DNA from: Rhodospirillaceae bacterium
GTDB lineage: Bacteria > Pseudomonadota > Alphaproteobacteria > DSM-16000 > Inquilinaceae
Direction of reading: 5' to 3'
DNA length: 64,000 nucleotides
Assembly: GCA_020638575.1 (NCBI GenBank)
Contig: JACKIH010000003.1
Span: 973,501 to 1,037,500, forward strand
Part shown: positions 35,776-44,369 of the stretch, piece by piece
Position numbering within the stretch: position 1 is the first letter of the stretch
Layout of the letters: every line of letters begins with the position of its first letter
Made by a program: the position numbers and the translations under genes
Notes under the pieces: generated by a model
Told to the model about the DNA's origin: nothing
Database searches by the model: none
Seen by the model: only the letters and a program-made list of their open reading frames with translations

Positions 35776-36681
35776 ATGGAGAGCCGCGACCTGGCGTTCT
35801 TCGTCGCCGTCGCCGAAGCCGGCAGCATCACCGGCGCGGCCGACCGGCTGCACTGTGTCCAGTCCAACGTCACCGCCCGCCTGCGGGCATTGGAGGCAGC
35901 CGTGGCGACGCCGCTGTTCCACCGCTCCAGCCGCGGCGTCAGTCCTACCCGTGCCGGCGAGGCGCTGCTCGGGCCGGCCCGCAAGGTATGCGCGGCGCTG
36001 GAGGAAGCGCGGGCGGTGGCTGCCTCCCTCACCGACCCCGACCGGCCGAGCGGCCGGCTGGCGCTGGGAAGCATGGAGTCGACGGCAGCGGTACGGATGC
36101 CGGAGATCCTGGCGGCGTTTCACCGTGCCCACCCGACCGTGGACCTGTCGGCCTCCACCGGCTCCAGCGCTGCGCTGACCGCCGACGTACTGGGCCACCG
36201 GCTGGATGCCGCCCTGATCGCCGGCCCCTGCGAGCACGCGGAGCTGGTGGCCGATCCGGTGGGCACGGAGCGCATGGCGCTGGTTCTGCCGGCCGGCGCG
36301 GACTGGCCGCTGAAGGTGCGGCAGGGCCGGTTGACCGCCTTCTGCTTCCGCTCGGGCTGCACCTATCGGGCGTGGCTAGAGGGCATGCTGGCCGACCTGG
36401 GGCTGCGCCACACGCGCCTGCTGGATTTCGGCACGCTGGACGGCATCCTCGGCGGCGTCGCCTCCGGCATCGGCTTCACCTACATGCCGGTGAGTGCCGT
36501 GGCCGCCTCTCGCTTCGCCGGCAAGGTGTCGCTGCACACGCCCCAGGCGCGCTGGCGCGAGGCGCAAACCGTGCTGATACGGCGGGCCGACGCGCTGGAG
36601 ACCGCCGCGTTGGCGGCGTTCCGCGCGCTTGCCCGGCGCCTTTGGGATGAGCTTCAGACAGAGATGCCGCTGGGCGCGTAG
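35776..36681 (+). CDS. LysR-family transcriptional regulator
   Basis: The N-terminal winged helix (MESRDLAFFVAVAEAGSITGAADRLHCVQSNVTARLRALE, LFHRSSRGVSPTRAGE) and effector domain are typical; length 301. GGAGAGG precedes the ATG. It is divergent from the YbfB-type MFS gene across a 116-bp gap with a T-N11-A palindrome, and most likely regulates that transporter-GST pair. Its 3' end overlaps the convergent hemerythrin gene by 28 bp. Confidence 0.92.
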   Translation: MESRDLAFFVAVAEAGSITGAADRLHCVQSNVTARLRALEAAVATPLFHRSSRGVSPTRAGEALLGPARKVCAALEEARAVAASLTDPDRPSGRLALGSMESTAAVRMPEILAAFHRAHPTVDLSASTGSSAALTADVLGHRLDAALIAGPCEHAELVADPVGTERMALVLPAGADWPLKVRQGRLTAFCFRSGCTYRAWLEGMLADLGLRHTRLLDFGTLDGILGGVASGIGFTYMPVSAVAASRFAGKVSLHTPQARWREAQTVLIRRADALETAALAAFRALARRLWDELQTEMPLGA

Positions 36682-37082
36682 TGGCGGCGGAGATGGGCGG
36701 CCATATTCTTGTCGGCCGTATCGGCGTGCCGTTGCAGCCAGGTCCCCAGTGCCCGGATCTCGTCCAGGCGCAGGAGTTGGCGCTTCAGCATCAGGGCGTG
36801 GGCATAGCGGGCCAAGCGATCGAGAATGGCCTTGTGCTCCTGGCTGTGGAGCTCCAGGGAGGGGCAGCGCCCCTTGCGCATGAGGATTTCCTCGCGCGCG
36901 AAATGGTCCCGGCTATGTTCGATCATATCGTTGAAAAGCTTGGTGAAATGCTCGCGATTGCCATCCACGCTGGCGATGCTGAGCTGGGCCAGCAGCGTCT
37001 CAAGCTCATGGTGGTCCCGGTCGACTTCCGAGACGCCCAGCGGAACCAGGCTTGGTTCTATGCCGAACTCGAGGGCACCCAT
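36654..37082 (-). CDS. Bacteriohemerythrin (O2-binding di-iron protein)
   Basis: A single-domain 142-residue hemerythrin. All ligand positions are seen: His 24 (DRDHHEL), His 60 and Glu 64 (HFAREE), His 79 and His 83 (HSQEH), His 119 and Asp 124 (HADTAD). Such proteins bind O2 reversibly and can supply or sense it, or handle nitric oxide. Location a little upstream of the high-affinity cbb3 oxidase block fits life at low oxygen. It is convergent with, and overlaps, the LysR gene. Confidence 0.92.
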   Translation of the reverse strand: MGALEFGIEPSLVPLGVSEVDRDHHELETLLAQLSIASVDGNREHFTKLFNDMIEHSRDHFAREEILMRKGRCPSLELHSQEHKAILDRLARYAHALMLKRQLLRLDEIRALGTWLQRHADTADKNMAAHLRRHYAPSGISV

Positions 37083-37278
37083 GGATCAATCACCGACGTT
37101 ATCTTAAGGTTAATCTATCATTTTGATTGCCGCTCTTCATGCCGATCATCATAGCCGTCACTAATGGTCACGGCCAACTACAGCCCGCGCCTAAGGGACA
37201 AACGGTCGCAACATGCAACCCCGCGCCGCCCAGGCGGCCCGGGGGATACCAGCTAAAACGCGAAGATCGCAGGCGACG

Positions 37279-37488
37279 TCAGGCCGAATGGCCGTCGCTG
37301 CTGCCGTGATCGGTCGGCCGGCCGACGTAGCGGGCAATCAACCCAAAGTCGAACAGCACCGCAAAACCGAAGATCATGAGGCCGAAGAAATACATCATGT
37401 CGTCGTGGGCGCGGCTGGCCATGAACAGGGCGAGCAGCCCCAGCGCTGCGATCAGGGCGCCCGTGACCCACCGTGGCGAAATGCCCAT
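37279..37488 (-). CDS. Small two-helix membrane protein
   Basis: A 69-residue product with two hydrophobic helices (about 8-24 and 32-52) joined by SRAHDDMM, and a polar His-containing C-terminus. I do not recognise the family. It lies between hemerythrin and the DUF2189 gene, next to the cbb3 oxidase block, so a role in respiratory membrane function is possible but unsupported by motif. The 196-bp gap before hemerythrin shows no gene. Confidence 0.6.
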   Translation of the reverse strand: MGISPRWVTGALIAALGLLALFMASRAHDDMMYFFGLMIFGFAVLFDFGLIARYVGRPTDHGSSDGHSA

Positions 37489-37542
37489 ATCCGCCTTCTC
37501 CTCTTCATCCTTGCCCGGCTCCGCCGTGCGGCCGCCCGCCTC

Positions 37543-38403
37543 CTAGGAGACGGCGGCCGGGTCGGCCTCGGGCTCGACGTGTTCAACCAGATCCTTGTAG
37601 GCGTGCCAAGTGGCGTGACCGATGATCGGCACCGTGAAGATCAGCCCGACATAGGCGGTAACCAGCCCGGCCGCCAGCGCCACGGCGATCAGCACCGCCC
37701 AGATCATCATCGGCCACAGGTTTTCCCGGATCGCCCGGATGCTGACGAAGATCGCCTGAAAGACGTGCTGTTCGGGCTGGTCGAGCAGGTAGGGGATGGA
37801 CACCGCACTGATGGCGAAGGCGACGAAAGCCAGCGCGCCGCCGACCAGCACACCGGCCACCAACAGGGGCACGCCCTCGTCGGTCACCAGCGCGTCCAGC
37901 ATCAACGTCGCTTCCGGGCCCGGCGGATTTTCCGAGAAGAACAGCATGAACATCATCAGCGCGATGCGCATCCAGGCCAGCGCCAGCAGCAGCAGCGCCA
38001 CCCCGATCAGGGCGATCTGCGTGGGGTTCGCCCGCCAGGCGAGCAGGCTGCGGCCGAAGCTGGGGCGTTGGCCTTCGCTCAGGTCCTTGCTGATCTGATA
38101 GATGCCGACGGCGGCCAGCGGGCCGATCAGAGTAAAGGTCGCGGCCAGCGGCAGGCTGACGTAGAGGATGTCGTGCCACCACAACAAGGTGGTCAGGGCG
38201 AAGCCGAGAATGGCGTACCAGGCACCGTGGGCGCAGCCCAGGAACCGGCTGCGATAGAGGTCCTTATAGCCGCGTTCCAGCCAGGTCCAGGGCACCGCCC
38301 CGTCGATCTTGCGGATGCGGTAGCTGGGCGCTTCCAGCGAGTGGCCCATGGAGTCCGTCGGCGAGCTGCCGGCAGCGTCCGTCGCGTTCATGGTGTCCGA
38401 CAT
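37543..38403 (-). CDS. DUF2189 membrane protein
   Basis: The 286-residue protein has a polar N-terminus, then IRKIDGAVPWTWLERGYKDLYRS and six membrane helices (about 70-270), with ISKDLSEGQRPSF between helices: the DUF2189 pattern. These proteins are commonly encoded beside cbb3-oxidase genes, although their function is not known. It is transcribed away from ccoN across a 423-bp gap that holds an FNR-type box and a weaker half-matching site (38482-38495) nearer this gene. Confidence 0.85.
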   Translation of the reverse strand: MSDTMNATDAAGSSPTDSMGHSLEAPSYRIRKIDGAVPWTWLERGYKDLYRSRFLGCAHGAWYAILGFALTTLLWWHDILYVSLPLAATFTLIGPLAAVGIYQISKDLSEGQRPSFGRSLLAWRANPTQIALIGVALLLLALAWMRIALMMFMLFFSENPPGPEATLMLDALVTDEGVPLLVAGVLVGGALAFVAFAISAVSIPYLLDQPEQHVFQAIFVSIRAIRENLWPMMIWAVLIAVALAAGLVTAYVGLIFTVPIIGHATWHAYKDLVEHVEPEADPAAVS

Positions 38404-38826
38404 GGCGTCCCCCCTCCGTATGTTATGCGGCTTCTTGCGGCCCCAATGCGGGCCGAGGTCCGGATCTGACTTGAGCGCAACTTGGAGTCAATCAGATTCC
38501 CGGCTGCTTTTCCACAAGGGCGGGTGCCGCGGGGTGACGCACGCTCCGGCGGCCGGCCGAAACAATGGCGCACAGCCACGAAAAATACGCGCAATCGGAG
38601 CATCGCCCGCGGACGCTGCGCCCGACCGCCGCGGCCAAGGCATTCCCATCGCCTGTTTCGACGCCGTGCGCTATGGCGACGGTTGCGGTGCAAAAGTGGC
38701 ACCCGAACCATTGATCCAGATCAATGCTCGGGGCTTGCCCGTCTCTGACGTTGGGGCAATCACGATGGCGTGGTCCGCCCGCGGCTCCGACGGTGGAGTG
38801 GCGAGGGAAGCTTTGGGGAAGTCCAG
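38404..38826. other. 423-bp divergent regulatory region between DUF2189 and ccoN
   Basis: No gene is seen. The region carries a perfect FNR/FixK box at 38711-38724 and should hold the promoters of the DUF2189 gene (minus) and the cco operon (plus). The part from 38500 to 38700 is GC-rich with no clear structure. Confidence 0.55.
38711..38724 (+). promoter_or_regulatory. FNR/FixK-type box upstream of ccoN
   Basis: TTGATCCAGATCAA is a perfect TTGAT-N4-ATCAA palindrome, the binding site of FNR/FixK/Anr regulators. Its centre is 109 bp before the ccoN ATG. A class II position (-41.5) would put the transcription start near 38759. Oxygen-limited induction of cbb3 oxidase through such boxes is established in alphaproteobacteria. 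Confidence 0.9.
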
Positions 38827-40353
38827 ATGGCCATGACAGCCGACACCACCGCCGACGCGGCCGGCGCCGCAGCCGCCGGCGACCGGACGCAAGTGGTCTA
38901 CAACGAAGACGTGGTGCGCAAGTTTACGCTGGCGGCCACCTTCTGGGGGATCGTGGCCTTCCTGGCGGGCACCTTCATCGCCTTCCAGCTCGCCTTCCCC
39001 GTCCTGAACCTGGGCCTGGAGTGGACCACCTTCGGCCGCCTGCGGCCGGTGCACACCTCGGCCGCCATCTTCGCCTTCGGCGGCAACGTGCTGTTCGCCA
39101 CCTCCTTCTACGTGGTCCAGCGCACGTGCCGAACGACTCTGTTCGGCGGCCGCGACCTCGCGAACTTCATCTTCTGGGGCTACAACATCTTCATCGTGCT
39201 GGCGGCGACCGGCTACATCATGGGGATCACCCAGAGCCGCGAATACGCCGAGCCGGAATGGTACCTGGACCTGTGGCTGACCATCGTCTGGGTCGCCTAT
39301 GCGGTGGTCTATATCGGTACCGTGATGATCCGCCGGGAACCCCACATCTACGTGGCCAACTGGTTCTACATGGCGTTCATCATCACCATCGCCATCCTGC
39401 ACATCTTCAACAATCTGGCGGTGCCGGTGTCGTTCTTCGGCACGGTCAGCTATTCCGCCTTCTCCGGCGTCCAGGATGCGCTGACCCAGTGGTGGTACGG
39501 CCACAACGCCGTGGGCTTCTTCCTCACCGCCGGCTTCCTGGCGATCATGTACTACTTCGTGCCGAAGCGGGCGAACCGGCCGGTGTATTCCTACCGGCTG
39601 TCGATCGTGCACTTCTGGTCGTTGATCTTCCTCTACATCTGGGCGGGCCCGCATCACCTGCACTACACCGCCCTGCCCGAGTGGTCGCAGACGCTGGGCA
39701 TGGTGTTCTCGGTGATGCTGTGGATGCCGAGCTGGGGCGGCATGATCAACGGCATCATGACGCTGGCCGGCGCCTGGGACAAACTGCGCACCGACCCGGT
39801 GCTGCGCTTCCTCGTCGTCTCGGTCGGCTTCTATGGCATGAGCACCTTCGAAGGCCCGCTGATGAGCGTGCGCCAGGTGAACGCGCTCAGCCACTACACC
39901 GACTGGACGGTGGGCCACGTGCATTCCGGCGCGCTGGGCTGGGTCGCCTTCGTCTCCTTCGGCGCGCTCTACTTCCTGGTGCCGAAGCTGTGGGGCCGCC
40001 GCGAGCTCTACTCGCTGCGCCTGGTGGAGTGGCACTTCTGGACGGCGACCCTGGGGATCGTGCTGTACATCACCGCCATGTGGGTGAGCGGCATCATGCA
40101 GGGCCTGATGTGGCGGTCGTACGACGGCCTCGGCTTCCTCCAGTACTCGTTCATCGAGACCGTGGAAGCGATGCACCCGTTCTACGTGATCCGGGCGCTC
40201 GGCGGGGTGCTGTTCGTCGTCGGCGCGCTGCTCATGGTCTACAATTTCTGGCGCACCATCCGGGGCGATGAGGCCACCGAGCGCCGGGCGGCCGCACCGG
40301 TGGGCGGGACACGGCCCGCCACCGTCACCGTCCGCTCCACCCCGGCCGAGTAA
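38827..40353 (+). CDS. ccoN: cbb3-type cytochrome c oxidase subunit I (CcoN)
   Basis: CcoN carries the low-spin heme b and the heme b3-CuB site that reduces O2. About 12 membrane helices. Metal-ligand histidines are seen in LRPVHTSAAIF, YGHNAVGFF, AGPHHLHYTALPEW (CuB) and VGHVHSGALGW (hemes). Length 508 from MAMTADT; an ATG two codons later is also possible. First gene of ccoNOQP, behind the FNR box. Confidence 0.97.
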   Translation: MAMTADTTADAAGAAAAGDRTQVVYNEDVVRKFTLAATFWGIVAFLAGTFIAFQLAFPVLNLGLEWTTFGRLRPVHTSAAIFAFGGNVLFATSFYVVQRTCRTTLFGGRDLANFIFWGYNIFIVLAATGYIMGITQSREYAEPEWYLDLWLTIVWVAYAVVYIGTVMIRREPHIYVANWFYMAFIITIAILHIFNNLAVPVSFFGTVSYSAFSGVQDALTQWWYGHNAVGFFLTAGFLAIMYYFVPKRANRPVYSYRLSIVHFWSLIFLYIWAGPHHLHYTALPEWSQTLGMVFSVMLWMPSWGGMINGIMTLAGAWDKLRTDPVLRFLVVSVGFYGMSTFEGPLMSVRQVNALSHYTDWTVGHVHSGALGWVAFVSFGALYFLVPKLWGRRELYSLRLVEWHFWTATLGIVLYITAMWVSGIMQGLMWRSYDGLGFLQYSFIETVEAMHPFYVIRALGGVLFVVGALLMVYNFWRTIRGDEATERRAAAPVGGTRPATVTVRSTPAE

Positions 40354-40365
40354 GAGGACACAGCG

Positions 40366-41112
40366 ATGGTGCTGGAGAAGCCTGTCACCAAGGGCCATGC
40401 CCGGCTCGAAACAAACACCCTGCTGATGGCGGTGGTGATCCTCATCACGGTGTCGATCGGCGGCCTGGTGGAAATCGTCCCGCTGTTCACCATCGACAGC
40501 ACCATCGAGCAGGTGGACGGCGTGCGCCCCTACACGCCGCTGGAGCTGGCCGGACGGCGTATCTACATCCGCGAAGGCTGCTACAACTGCCATAGCCAGA
40601 TGGTGCGGCCTTTCCGCGACGAGGTGGAGCGCTACGGCCACTATTCCATCGCCGCGGAGAGCATGTTCGACCACCCCTTCCAATGGGGCTCCAAGCGCAC
40701 CGGACCGGACCTGGCGCGGGTCGGCGGCAAGTATTCCAACGACTGGCACGTCGCCCACCTGATCGATCCGCGTTCGGTGGTGCCGGAATCGATCATGCCG
40801 CCGTACGCCTTCCTGGCCGAACGCGAGCTCGGCTACCGCGACATCGCCGATCACCTGTGGGCCAACAGCGCCGTCGGCGTGCCCTACACCGAGGAGATGA
40901 TCGCGGCCGCCTACGAAGACCTGCTCGCCCAGGCCGATGCCGAGGCCGACTGGAGCGGGCTGGAGGAGCGCTACGGCGACAACGTCGTCACCGGCGACTT
41001 CGATGGCGATCCGGAACGGCTGACGGAGATGGACGCGCTGGTTGCCTATCTCCAGGTGCTGGGGACCATGGTGAACTTCAGCGAATACAGCGTCGAAGAC
41101 CTGCGCCAGTGA
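40366..41112 (+). CDS. ccoO: cbb3-type oxidase mono-heme subunit CcoO
   Basis: One N-terminal membrane helix (about 17-40) anchors a periplasmic cytochrome c domain. The heme site is CYNCH (residues 72-76) in REGCYNCHSQMVRPF; the axial Met is probably in ESIMPPYAFL. Length 248. It begins 12 bp after ccoN and passes electrons from CcoP to CcoN. Confidence 0.97.
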   Translation: MVLEKPVTKGHARLETNTLLMAVVILITVSIGGLVEIVPLFTIDSTIEQVDGVRPYTPLELAGRRIYIREGCYNCHSQMVRPFRDEVERYGHYSIAAESMFDHPFQWGSKRTGPDLARVGGKYSNDWHVAHLIDPRSVVPESIMPPYAFLAERELGYRDIADHLWANSAVGVPYTEEMIAAAYEDLLAQADAEADWSGLEERYGDNVVTGDFDGDPERLTEMDALVAYLQVLGTMVNFSEYSVEDLRQ

Positions 41113-41142
41113 CGGGGGATTGCGGCGGCCGCAACCGGGAGA

Positions 41143-41313
41143 ATGCCGTTGGAGGAGTTGATCTCGGTCCTCAGATCGTTCTGGCCGGTGTGGCTGATGG
41201 CCCTGTTCGTCGGCGTGGTGGTCTGGACCCTGTGGCCGAACCGGCGGCGCAAGCTGGAAGAAGACTACAGTCACATCCCGCTCAGGGATGACGAGCCGGA
41301 CGAGGAGCGTTGA
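41143..41313 (+). CDS. ccoQ: cbb3-type oxidase small subunit CcoQ
   Basis: A 56-residue single-helix protein: MPLEELISVLRSFWPVWLM, then LFVGVVVWTLWPNRRRKLEED and an acidic end. The helix followed by WPNRR and a short polar tail is the CcoQ pattern; CcoQ stabilises the oxidase complex. CCGGGAGA lies just upstream of the ATG. It sits between ccoO and ccoP, with its stop 3 bp before the ccoP ATG. Confidence 0.92.
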   Translation: MPLEELISVLRSFWPVWLMALFVGVVVWTLWPNRRRKLEEDYSHIPLRDDEPDEER

Positions 41314-41316
41314 ACC

Positions 41317-42210
41317 ATGCCGACCAAGGTTGAAAAGGACTCGGTTACCGGCACGGAAACTACCGGGCACGAGTGGGACGGCATCAAGGAACTGAACACG
41401 CCACTGCCCAAGTGGTGGCTGTACATCTTCTATGCCTCGATCATCTGGTCGGTGATCTACTGCATCTTCATGCCCTCGGTGCCCTACATCACCGGCTATT
41501 TCGGCGGGATCTGGGACTATAGCCAACGGGCGACGGTGGAAGAGCAGCTCGCCGCCGCCCACCAGCGCCAGTCGGTGTTCCTCGACCGCATGGCCGGTCT
41601 CTCGCCCGAACAGGTGGCCGAAGACCCCGAATTGTTGACCTTCGCGCTGGCCGGCGGTGCCGCGGCCTTTGCCGACAACTGCGCGCCCTGCCACGCGCTG
41701 GGCGGCGCCGGCAATCCCGGCGGCTACCCCGTGCTGGCCGATGACGACTGGCTGTGGGGCGGCACCATGGACGACATCATGGTCACCATCCGCCATGGCA
41801 TCCGCAGCGACCTGGACACCAACACGCGGCTCGCCACCATGCCGAATTTCGGCTCCGACGGCTTGCTGAGCCGTGAGCAAGTGGCGGCGGTGGCCGACTA
41901 TGTGCTGTCGCTCTCCGGCCACGGCGACGCCGGCGCGGAAACCCTGGCGGAAGGTGCGGAGATCTTCGCCGCGCAATGCGTGAGTTGCCACGGCGCGGAC
42001 GGCACCGGCCTGCACGAGTTCGGCGCCCCCAACCTGACCGACGCCATCTGGCTTTACGGCGGCGAGCGCTCCGAGGTGATCGCGCAGGTCAACCACCCGC
42101 GCCTCGGCGTCATGCCGGCCTGGGAGGAGCGGGCCAACGGCCAGGGGCTCGACGACACGACCATCCGCATGCTGACCGTCTACGTCCACAGCCTGGGCGG
42201 CGGCGAATAG
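41317..42210 (+). CDS. ccoP: cbb3-type oxidase di-heme subunit CcoP
   Basis: One membrane helix (about 35-53) follows the conserved EWDGIKELNTPLPKWWLYIFY. Two c-type heme sites follow, CAPCH (122-126) and CVSCH (221-225), with Met ligands probably in LATMPNFG and LGVMPAW. Length 297. This is the electron entry subunit of the oxidase. The next gene, ccoG, begins 157 bp later. Confidence 0.97.
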   Translation: MPTKVEKDSVTGTETTGHEWDGIKELNTPLPKWWLYIFYASIIWSVIYCIFMPSVPYITGYFGGIWDYSQRATVEEQLAAAHQRQSVFLDRMAGLSPEQVAEDPELLTFALAGGAAAFADNCAPCHALGGAGNPGGYPVLADDDWLWGGTMDDIMVTIRHGIRSDLDTNTRLATMPNFGSDGLLSREQVAAVADYVLSLSGHGDAGAETLAEGAEIFAAQCVSCHGADGTGLHEFGAPNLTDAIWLYGGERSEVIAQVNHPRLGVMPAWEERANGQGLDDTTIRMLTVYVHSLGGGE

Positions 42211-42367
42211 CGCCCCGCCAGCCTACCCGCCCGGCCCCGGCTGCCTGCGACCAGATGCCCGTCGGCGAATCAGCGCAAGGTTTCGGTATGGCCCAGTGGC
42301 TATACCAGCGCGGAGAGGAAAGACCGCCGCCCACAGCGGCGGCCGCCCCGTCGTCCGGGAGACTACG

Positions 42368-43849
42368 GTGAACACCACGCAAGCGCACCCCGAGGTGGTG
42401 CAGTCCGAAGACGTCCTGTCCCGCCAGGAACAGCGGTCGCAGCCGCTCTACACCGGCCGGGTCAAGGTCTACCCCAAGGCCGTGTCCGGCCGCGTCCGCC
42501 GGGTCAAATGGGCGGTCCTGGGGCTCTGCCTGGCGCTCTACTACCTGTTGCCCTGGGTGCGCTGGGACCGCGGGCCCAACCTGCCCGACCAGGCGGTGCT
42601 GCTGGACCTGCCCAACCGCCGCTTCTACCTGTTCTGGATCGAGATCTGGCCGCAGGAAATCTATTACCTGACGGCCCTGCTGATCATCGCGTCCTTCACC
42701 TTGTTCATGGCCACCAGCATCGGCGGCCGCGTGTGGTGCGGCTTCACCTGCCCGCAGACGGTGTGGACCGACCTGTTCATGAAGGTCGAGCACTGGATCG
42801 AAGGCGACCGTAACGCCCGCATGCGGCTGGACGCCCAGCCCATGAGCGGCAGCAAGCTGACGCGCAAGCTCGCCAAGCACGCCGTCTGGCTGCTGATCTC
42901 GCTGCTCACCGGCGGTGCGTGGATCATGTATTTCGTCGATGCCCCGCACCTGGTCACGGGCTTCGTCACCGGCGGGCTCGACCCCGTCACCTATTTCTTC
43001 ATCTTCCTGTTCACCGGCACCACCTACATGCTGGCCGGCATGGCACGCGAGCAGGTGTGCACCTACATGTGCCCGTGGCCGCGCTTCCAGGCGGCCCTGC
43101 TGGACGAGGACAGCCTCGTCGTCACCTACCGGCAGTGGCGCGGCGAACCGCGCGGCAAGCACAAGAAGGGGCAGAGCTGGGAAGGCCGCGGCGACTGCAT
43201 CGACTGCAAACAGTGCGTCAGCGTCTGCCCCACAGGCATCGACATCCGCGACGGCATCCAGCTCGAATGCATCGGCTGCGGGCTGTGCATCGACGCGTGC
43301 GACGGCGTGATGGCGAAGGTGGATCGGCCGCTCGGCCTGATCGCCTTCGACAGCGAGCGCAACCAGCGCCTCAATGCGGCCGGCCTGCCGCCGGTGTCGC
43401 GCCGGTCCCGCCTGGTGCGGCCGCGCACCATCATTTACGCCTTCCTCATCACCGGCATCACGCTGGCCTTGCTGACGGCACTCACCCTGCGCAGCCAGCT
43501 CGACGTCAACGTGCTGCACGACCGCAACCCCCTCTTCGTCACCCTGTCGGACGGCTCCATCCGCAACGGCTACACCATCCATGTGCTCAACATGGGCCAG
43601 GAGGAGCGGCAGATGACGCTGACGGTCGACGGCCTGCCCGGTGCGGAGATTACCGTGGTGGGCGCGGAGCAGGACGATGCGGTGAGTGCCCGGTTGAACG
43701 TGACCAGCGATGCGGTGTTGACCTACCGTGTGTTCGTGTCGGTGCCCGCCGATGTGCTGGACGAGAATGCCACCGATATCGCGTTCGTGTTCGACGACCC
43801 CGACGCCGGTCTGGTATCCAGTCATGACAGCGTGTTCCGGGGACCCTGA
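42368..43849 (+). CDS. ccoG: Cytochrome oxidase accessory protein CcoG (FixG/RdxA)
   Basis: CcoG is a membrane Fe-S protein that reduces Cu(II) for assembly of the cbb3 CuB centre. Membrane helices flank two Cys motifs (CGFTCPQTVWTD and CTYMCPWPRFQ), and two ferredoxin-type clusters follow (CIDCKQCVSVCP and CIGCGLCIDACD). A C-terminal Ig-like periplasmic domain ends the protein. The GTG at 42368 with GGGAG about 9 nt upstream is preferred to an earlier in-frame ATG. Length 493. Confidence 0.96.
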   Translation: MNTTQAHPEVVQSEDVLSRQEQRSQPLYTGRVKVYPKAVSGRVRRVKWAVLGLCLALYYLLPWVRWDRGPNLPDQAVLLDLPNRRFYLFWIEIWPQEIYYLTALLIIASFTLFMATSIGGRVWCGFTCPQTVWTDLFMKVEHWIEGDRNARMRLDAQPMSGSKLTRKLAKHAVWLLISLLTGGAWIMYFVDAPHLVTGFVTGGLDPVTYFFIFLFTGTTYMLAGMAREQVCTYMCPWPRFQAALLDEDSLVVTYRQWRGEPRGKHKKGQSWEGRGDCIDCKQCVSVCPTGIDIRDGIQLECIGCGLCIDACDGVMAKVDRPLGLIAFDSERNQRLNAAGLPPVSRRSRLVRPRTIIYAFLITGITLALLTALTLRSQLDVNVLHDRNPLFVTLSDGSIRNGYTIHVLNMGQEERQMTLTVDGLPGAEITVVGAEQDDAVSARLNVTSDAVLTYRVFVSVPADVLDENATDIAFVFDDPDAGLVSSHDSVFRGP

Positions 43850-43852
43850 GCC

Positions 43853-44362
43853 ATGGACGACGCCACCGTTCCCCCCCATGACCCCCGGCGCAGCGCCTGG
43901 GTGCCGTGGGCCTTTGTCGCGTTCTTCGTGATCGTGCTCGGGGCCAACGGCGCCATGGTCTACGCCGCCTTCTCAAGCTGGACCGGCTTGACCGACGAGA
44001 GCGGTTCGACCTACCGCCAGGGTCTGGAATACAACCAGCGCCTGGAGGAGGTGGCCGAACAGCGGGCGCTCGGCTGGACCGTGGACAGCGGCTTCGAGCG
44101 CGGCGGCGACCGGCGCACCGGCGAGCTGTGGATCACGCTGCGGGACTCCTCCGGCAACACCCTGCCGCGCGCGTCCGTCACCGCCGATCTCGTCCGCCCG
44201 ACGACCACCGGCTACGACTTCCAGGTGCCGCTGGACGATGTGGGCGACGGCCGCTACGCCGCCACCGTCGCCTTTCCCCTGGCCGGCCAGTGGGAGGTGG
44301 ATATCACGGCACAGCATCCGCAGGGCAGCTACCGGCTGACCGAGCGGATCTCCGTTCGCTGA
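43853..44362 (+). CDS. ccoH: FixH/CcoH assembly protein
   Basis: One N-terminal helix (about 20-42) and a periplasmic FixH domain (LGWTVDSGF, LRDSSGNTLPRASVTADLVRPT, LDDVGDGRYAATVAFPLAGQWEVDI). It is needed for cbb3 assembly and interacts with CcoI/CcoN. Length 169. It starts 3 bp after ccoG and ends 7 bp before ccoI. Confidence 0.95.
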   Translation: MDDATVPPHDPRRSAWVPWAFVAFFVIVLGANGAMVYAAFSSWTGLTDESGSTYRQGLEYNQRLEEVAEQRALGWTVDSGFERGGDRRTGELWITLRDSSGNTLPRASVTADLVRPTTTGYDFQVPLDDVGDGRYAATVAFPLAGQWEVDITAQHPQGSYRLTERISVR

Positions 44363-44369
44363 GGCAGCC

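Noticed and set aside
38482..38495. TTGGAGTCAATCAG, a possible second FNR site near DUF2189
   Set aside because: Three mismatches to TTGAT-N4-ATCAA; too weak to list as a site beside the perfect box at 38711.
38671..42189. A very long open frame (over 1,100 codons) on the minus strand opposite ccoNOQP
   Set aside because: It is an antisense shadow of the ccoNOQP genes, with His/Gly/Arg-rich composition typical of GC-rich antisense frames and no recognisable domain.
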